Source: an uncultured Clostridium sp.
Lineage (GTDB): Bacteria > Bacillota > Clostridia > Clostridiales > Clostridiaceae
Direction of reading: 5' to 3'
Assembly: GCA_900539375.1 (NCBI GenBank)
Contig: UQBY01000032.1
Coordinates: 1-24,771 of the forward strand
Length of the DNA stretch: 24,771 nt
The notes under the pieces were generated by a model. That model ran no database searches, had not been told where the DNA came from, and worked only from the letters and a program-made list of their open reading frames with translations. Shown piece after piece: positions 24,140 to 24,771 of this stretch. Position 1 is the stretch's first letter, and each line of letters opens with the position of its first letter. Both the position numbers and the translations under genes were made by a program.

Positions 24140-24259
24140 AGAAAAAGCTTAGCGTTGGCAGACGCTAAGCTTATCCCAGAACATTTTTTTTGGGCTATTG
24201 GTTAATATTAATATTTAATTATGAAAAAAGCACTATTTTTTTGATGGGGTGCTTTTTTC
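24140..24259 (+). ncRNA. Candidate antisense small RNA (type I antitoxin-like)
   Basis: The RNA is predicted from a perfect promoter at 24103-24132 and an intrinsic terminator at 24223-24259, giving about 120 nt. It begins almost at once with a strong 11-bp hairpin (24145-24155 with 24162-24172, arms AAGCTTAGCGT/ACGCTAAGCTT), then a CCCA...TGGG mini-stem. Its 3' end overlaps the end of the small membrane-protein gene transcribed in the opposite direction. This convergent layout with a shared bidirectional terminator is that of Fst/RNAII and TxpA/RatA modules. Expression and function are inferred. Confidence 0.5.
24223..24259. terminator. Bidirectional terminator
   Basis: An 11-bp stem, GAAAAAAGCAC (24223-24233) with GTGCTTTTTTC (24249-24259), has A- and T-runs on both sides. 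It ends both the predicted RNA (plus) and the 60-residue gene (minus), whose stop codon lies within it. Confidence 0.8.
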
Positions 24260-24412
24260 AGTTGTCTTAATATCAATTTCTAATCCATGCTTAGAAAATT
24301 TAACATTCAATTTTACAGCCTTACTATTAGGACTTGTAACTCTGAATATTATAAAAACAACAATCGCAACAATTGCCAATATAGCTGTTGCTATAATACT
24401 ATATTTATCCAC
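24233..24412 (-). CDS. Small single-TM protein, candidate type I toxin
   Basis: This is a protein of about 59 residues: a short N-terminus (MDKYS), one hydrophobic helix (about 6-25, IIATAILAIVAIVVFIIF), then a lysine-rich tail (KLNVKFSKHGLEIDIKTTEKSTPSKK). GTG at 24412 is preferred, since GGGAGG lies about 9 nt upstream; an upstream in-frame GTG (24421) overlaps it. Size, single TM and basic tail match type I toxins such as TxpA or those of Clostridioides difficile. The leader is long and structured, with CCGTA/TACGG, GTGGTT/AACCAC and CCAC/GTGG stems at about 24430-24500. A convergent RNA overlaps its 3' end. Toxicity is not shown by sequence; it could simply be a small membrane protein. 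Confidence 0.6.
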   Translation of the reverse strand: MDKYSIIATAILAIVAIVVFIIFRVTSPNSKAVKLNVKFSKHGLEIDIKTTEKSTPSKK

Positions 24413-24421
24413 CAATACCAC

Positions 24422-24552
24422 CTCCCATGACTATATTCCAATAGCCACAAGTGGTTAAATGCACAAAACCACCGTACCCCATCAATACGGTTTAAAAATT
24501 CTTACCTTCATTTTTTGATAAAATTATAAATTATTTTATCTTCTATATAACG
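24422..24552 (-). promoter_or_regulatory. Structured leader of the small membrane-protein gene
   Basis: On the minus strand several mutually exclusive stems are possible: CCGTA with TACGG, GTGGTT with AACCAC, and CCAC with GTGG, the last close to the ribosome binding site. There is also a strong ribosome binding site AAAAGGAGGG (about 24552-24562) with no suitable start codon behind it. This could control translation of the small protein. Confidence 0.4.
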
Positions 24553-24564
24553 TCCCTCCTTTTA

Positions 24565-24642
24565 ATAAAAAAATCTCCAGTAAGAAATTCCTACTAGAGA
24601 TACTTTTTCCTTGTTACTTACTATTACACATAAATGTGTAAT
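24565..24642 (-). promoter_or_regulatory. Terminator-like leader (repeated leader element D)
   Basis: The stem TCTCCAGTA (24574-24582) with TACTAGAGA (24592-24600) is fully paired on the minus strand through a U-G wobble. A T7 run follows on the minus strand, and GTTACTTACTAT (24613-24624) lies on the promoter-proximal side. A perfect palindrome, ATTACACA-TAAA-TGTGTAAT (24623-24642), abuts the motif. It is the best-preserved member of the leader family. Confidence 0.55.
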
Positions 24643-24771
24643 CTTATTAAATAAAAAACTTAACCATAATATTTTATCATTTATTTGAAAAAATTACAAT
24701 AATTTTATTGTTACTACAGCTTTAAAGAGTAAATTTGTTTATGTTTATTAAAAATTTCTTTTTAAATATCT
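24643..24771. other. End of window, nothing assigned
   Basis: This stretch is AT-rich with no supported gene. It probably contains the promoter for the leader at 24565-24642, but no convincing -35/-10 pair was found. Confidence 0.25.

Noticed and set aside
24249..24458. Plus-strand frame of 69 codons opposite the small membrane protein
   Set aside because: It overlaps the predicted terminator and has no ribosome binding site; the minus-strand frame has the better signals.

Overview
The window is very AT-rich, with genes that use A/T-ending codons, strong AGGAGG-type ribosome binding sites and intrinsic terminators. This points to a low-GC Firmicute, most likely a Clostridium. The gene content does not look chromosomal. 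A tyrosine recombinase is bracketed by iteron-like repeats, a plasmid-maintenance-type HTH/coiled-coil protein lies in the middle, and a complete DNA polymerase III gamma/tau gene (dnaX) sits away from its usual chromosomal neighbours (ybaB, recR). IS remnants and many unrecognised genes complete the picture. I infer a large clostridial plasmid or plasmid-like element. No typical Rep initiator is recognisable.

Layout. (1) 1-1860: candidate origin/resolution region, with iteron clusters at 1-103 and 1591-1676 around a tyrosine recombinase gene (minus strand), and a 28-bp dif-like dyad just upstream of that gene. (2) 1702-4221: plus-strand operon from a strong promoter overlapped by a perfect palindrome; it encodes a membrane protein, an unknown protein and a BlaI/MecI-type repressor, then a hairpin and another unknown gene. 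(3) 4236-7156: four minus-strand genes, the first a CoiA-like nuclease, the others unrecognised. (4) 7378-9581: two plus-strand genes, a small unknown protein and a 559-residue protein with a C-terminal PD-(D/E)XK nuclease motif. (5) 9671-12430: dnaX preceded by an unknown gene; both have a hairpin leader just before the ribosome binding site. (6) 12550-14581: HTH/coiled-coil gene with a 23-bp operator-like palindrome, two small genes, and two long imperfect hairpins that resemble MITEs. (7) 14582-16620: an AAA_14/DUF4143 ATPase broken by two homopolymer frameshifts, and a DnaQ-like DEDDh exonuclease. (8) 16850-22435: a tight minus-strand operon of a membrane protein, a 1244-residue TadZ/CpaE-like ATPase with a huge coiled coil containing identical 150-bp tandem repeats, a signal peptidase I and a membrane-anchored protein. 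(9) 22604-24771: a small unknown gene, a tandem-HTH regulator, a transposase remnant, and a convergent small-RNA/small-membrane-protein pair that looks like a type I toxin-antitoxin module.

The most interesting signals are the last module, the repeated leader element (motif GTTACTTACTAT plus hairpin) that recurs between minus-strand genes, the dif-like site with its recombinase, and the TadZ-like coiled-coil ATPase in an operon with its own signal peptidase. Database family names are from memory of motifs; nothing was searched.
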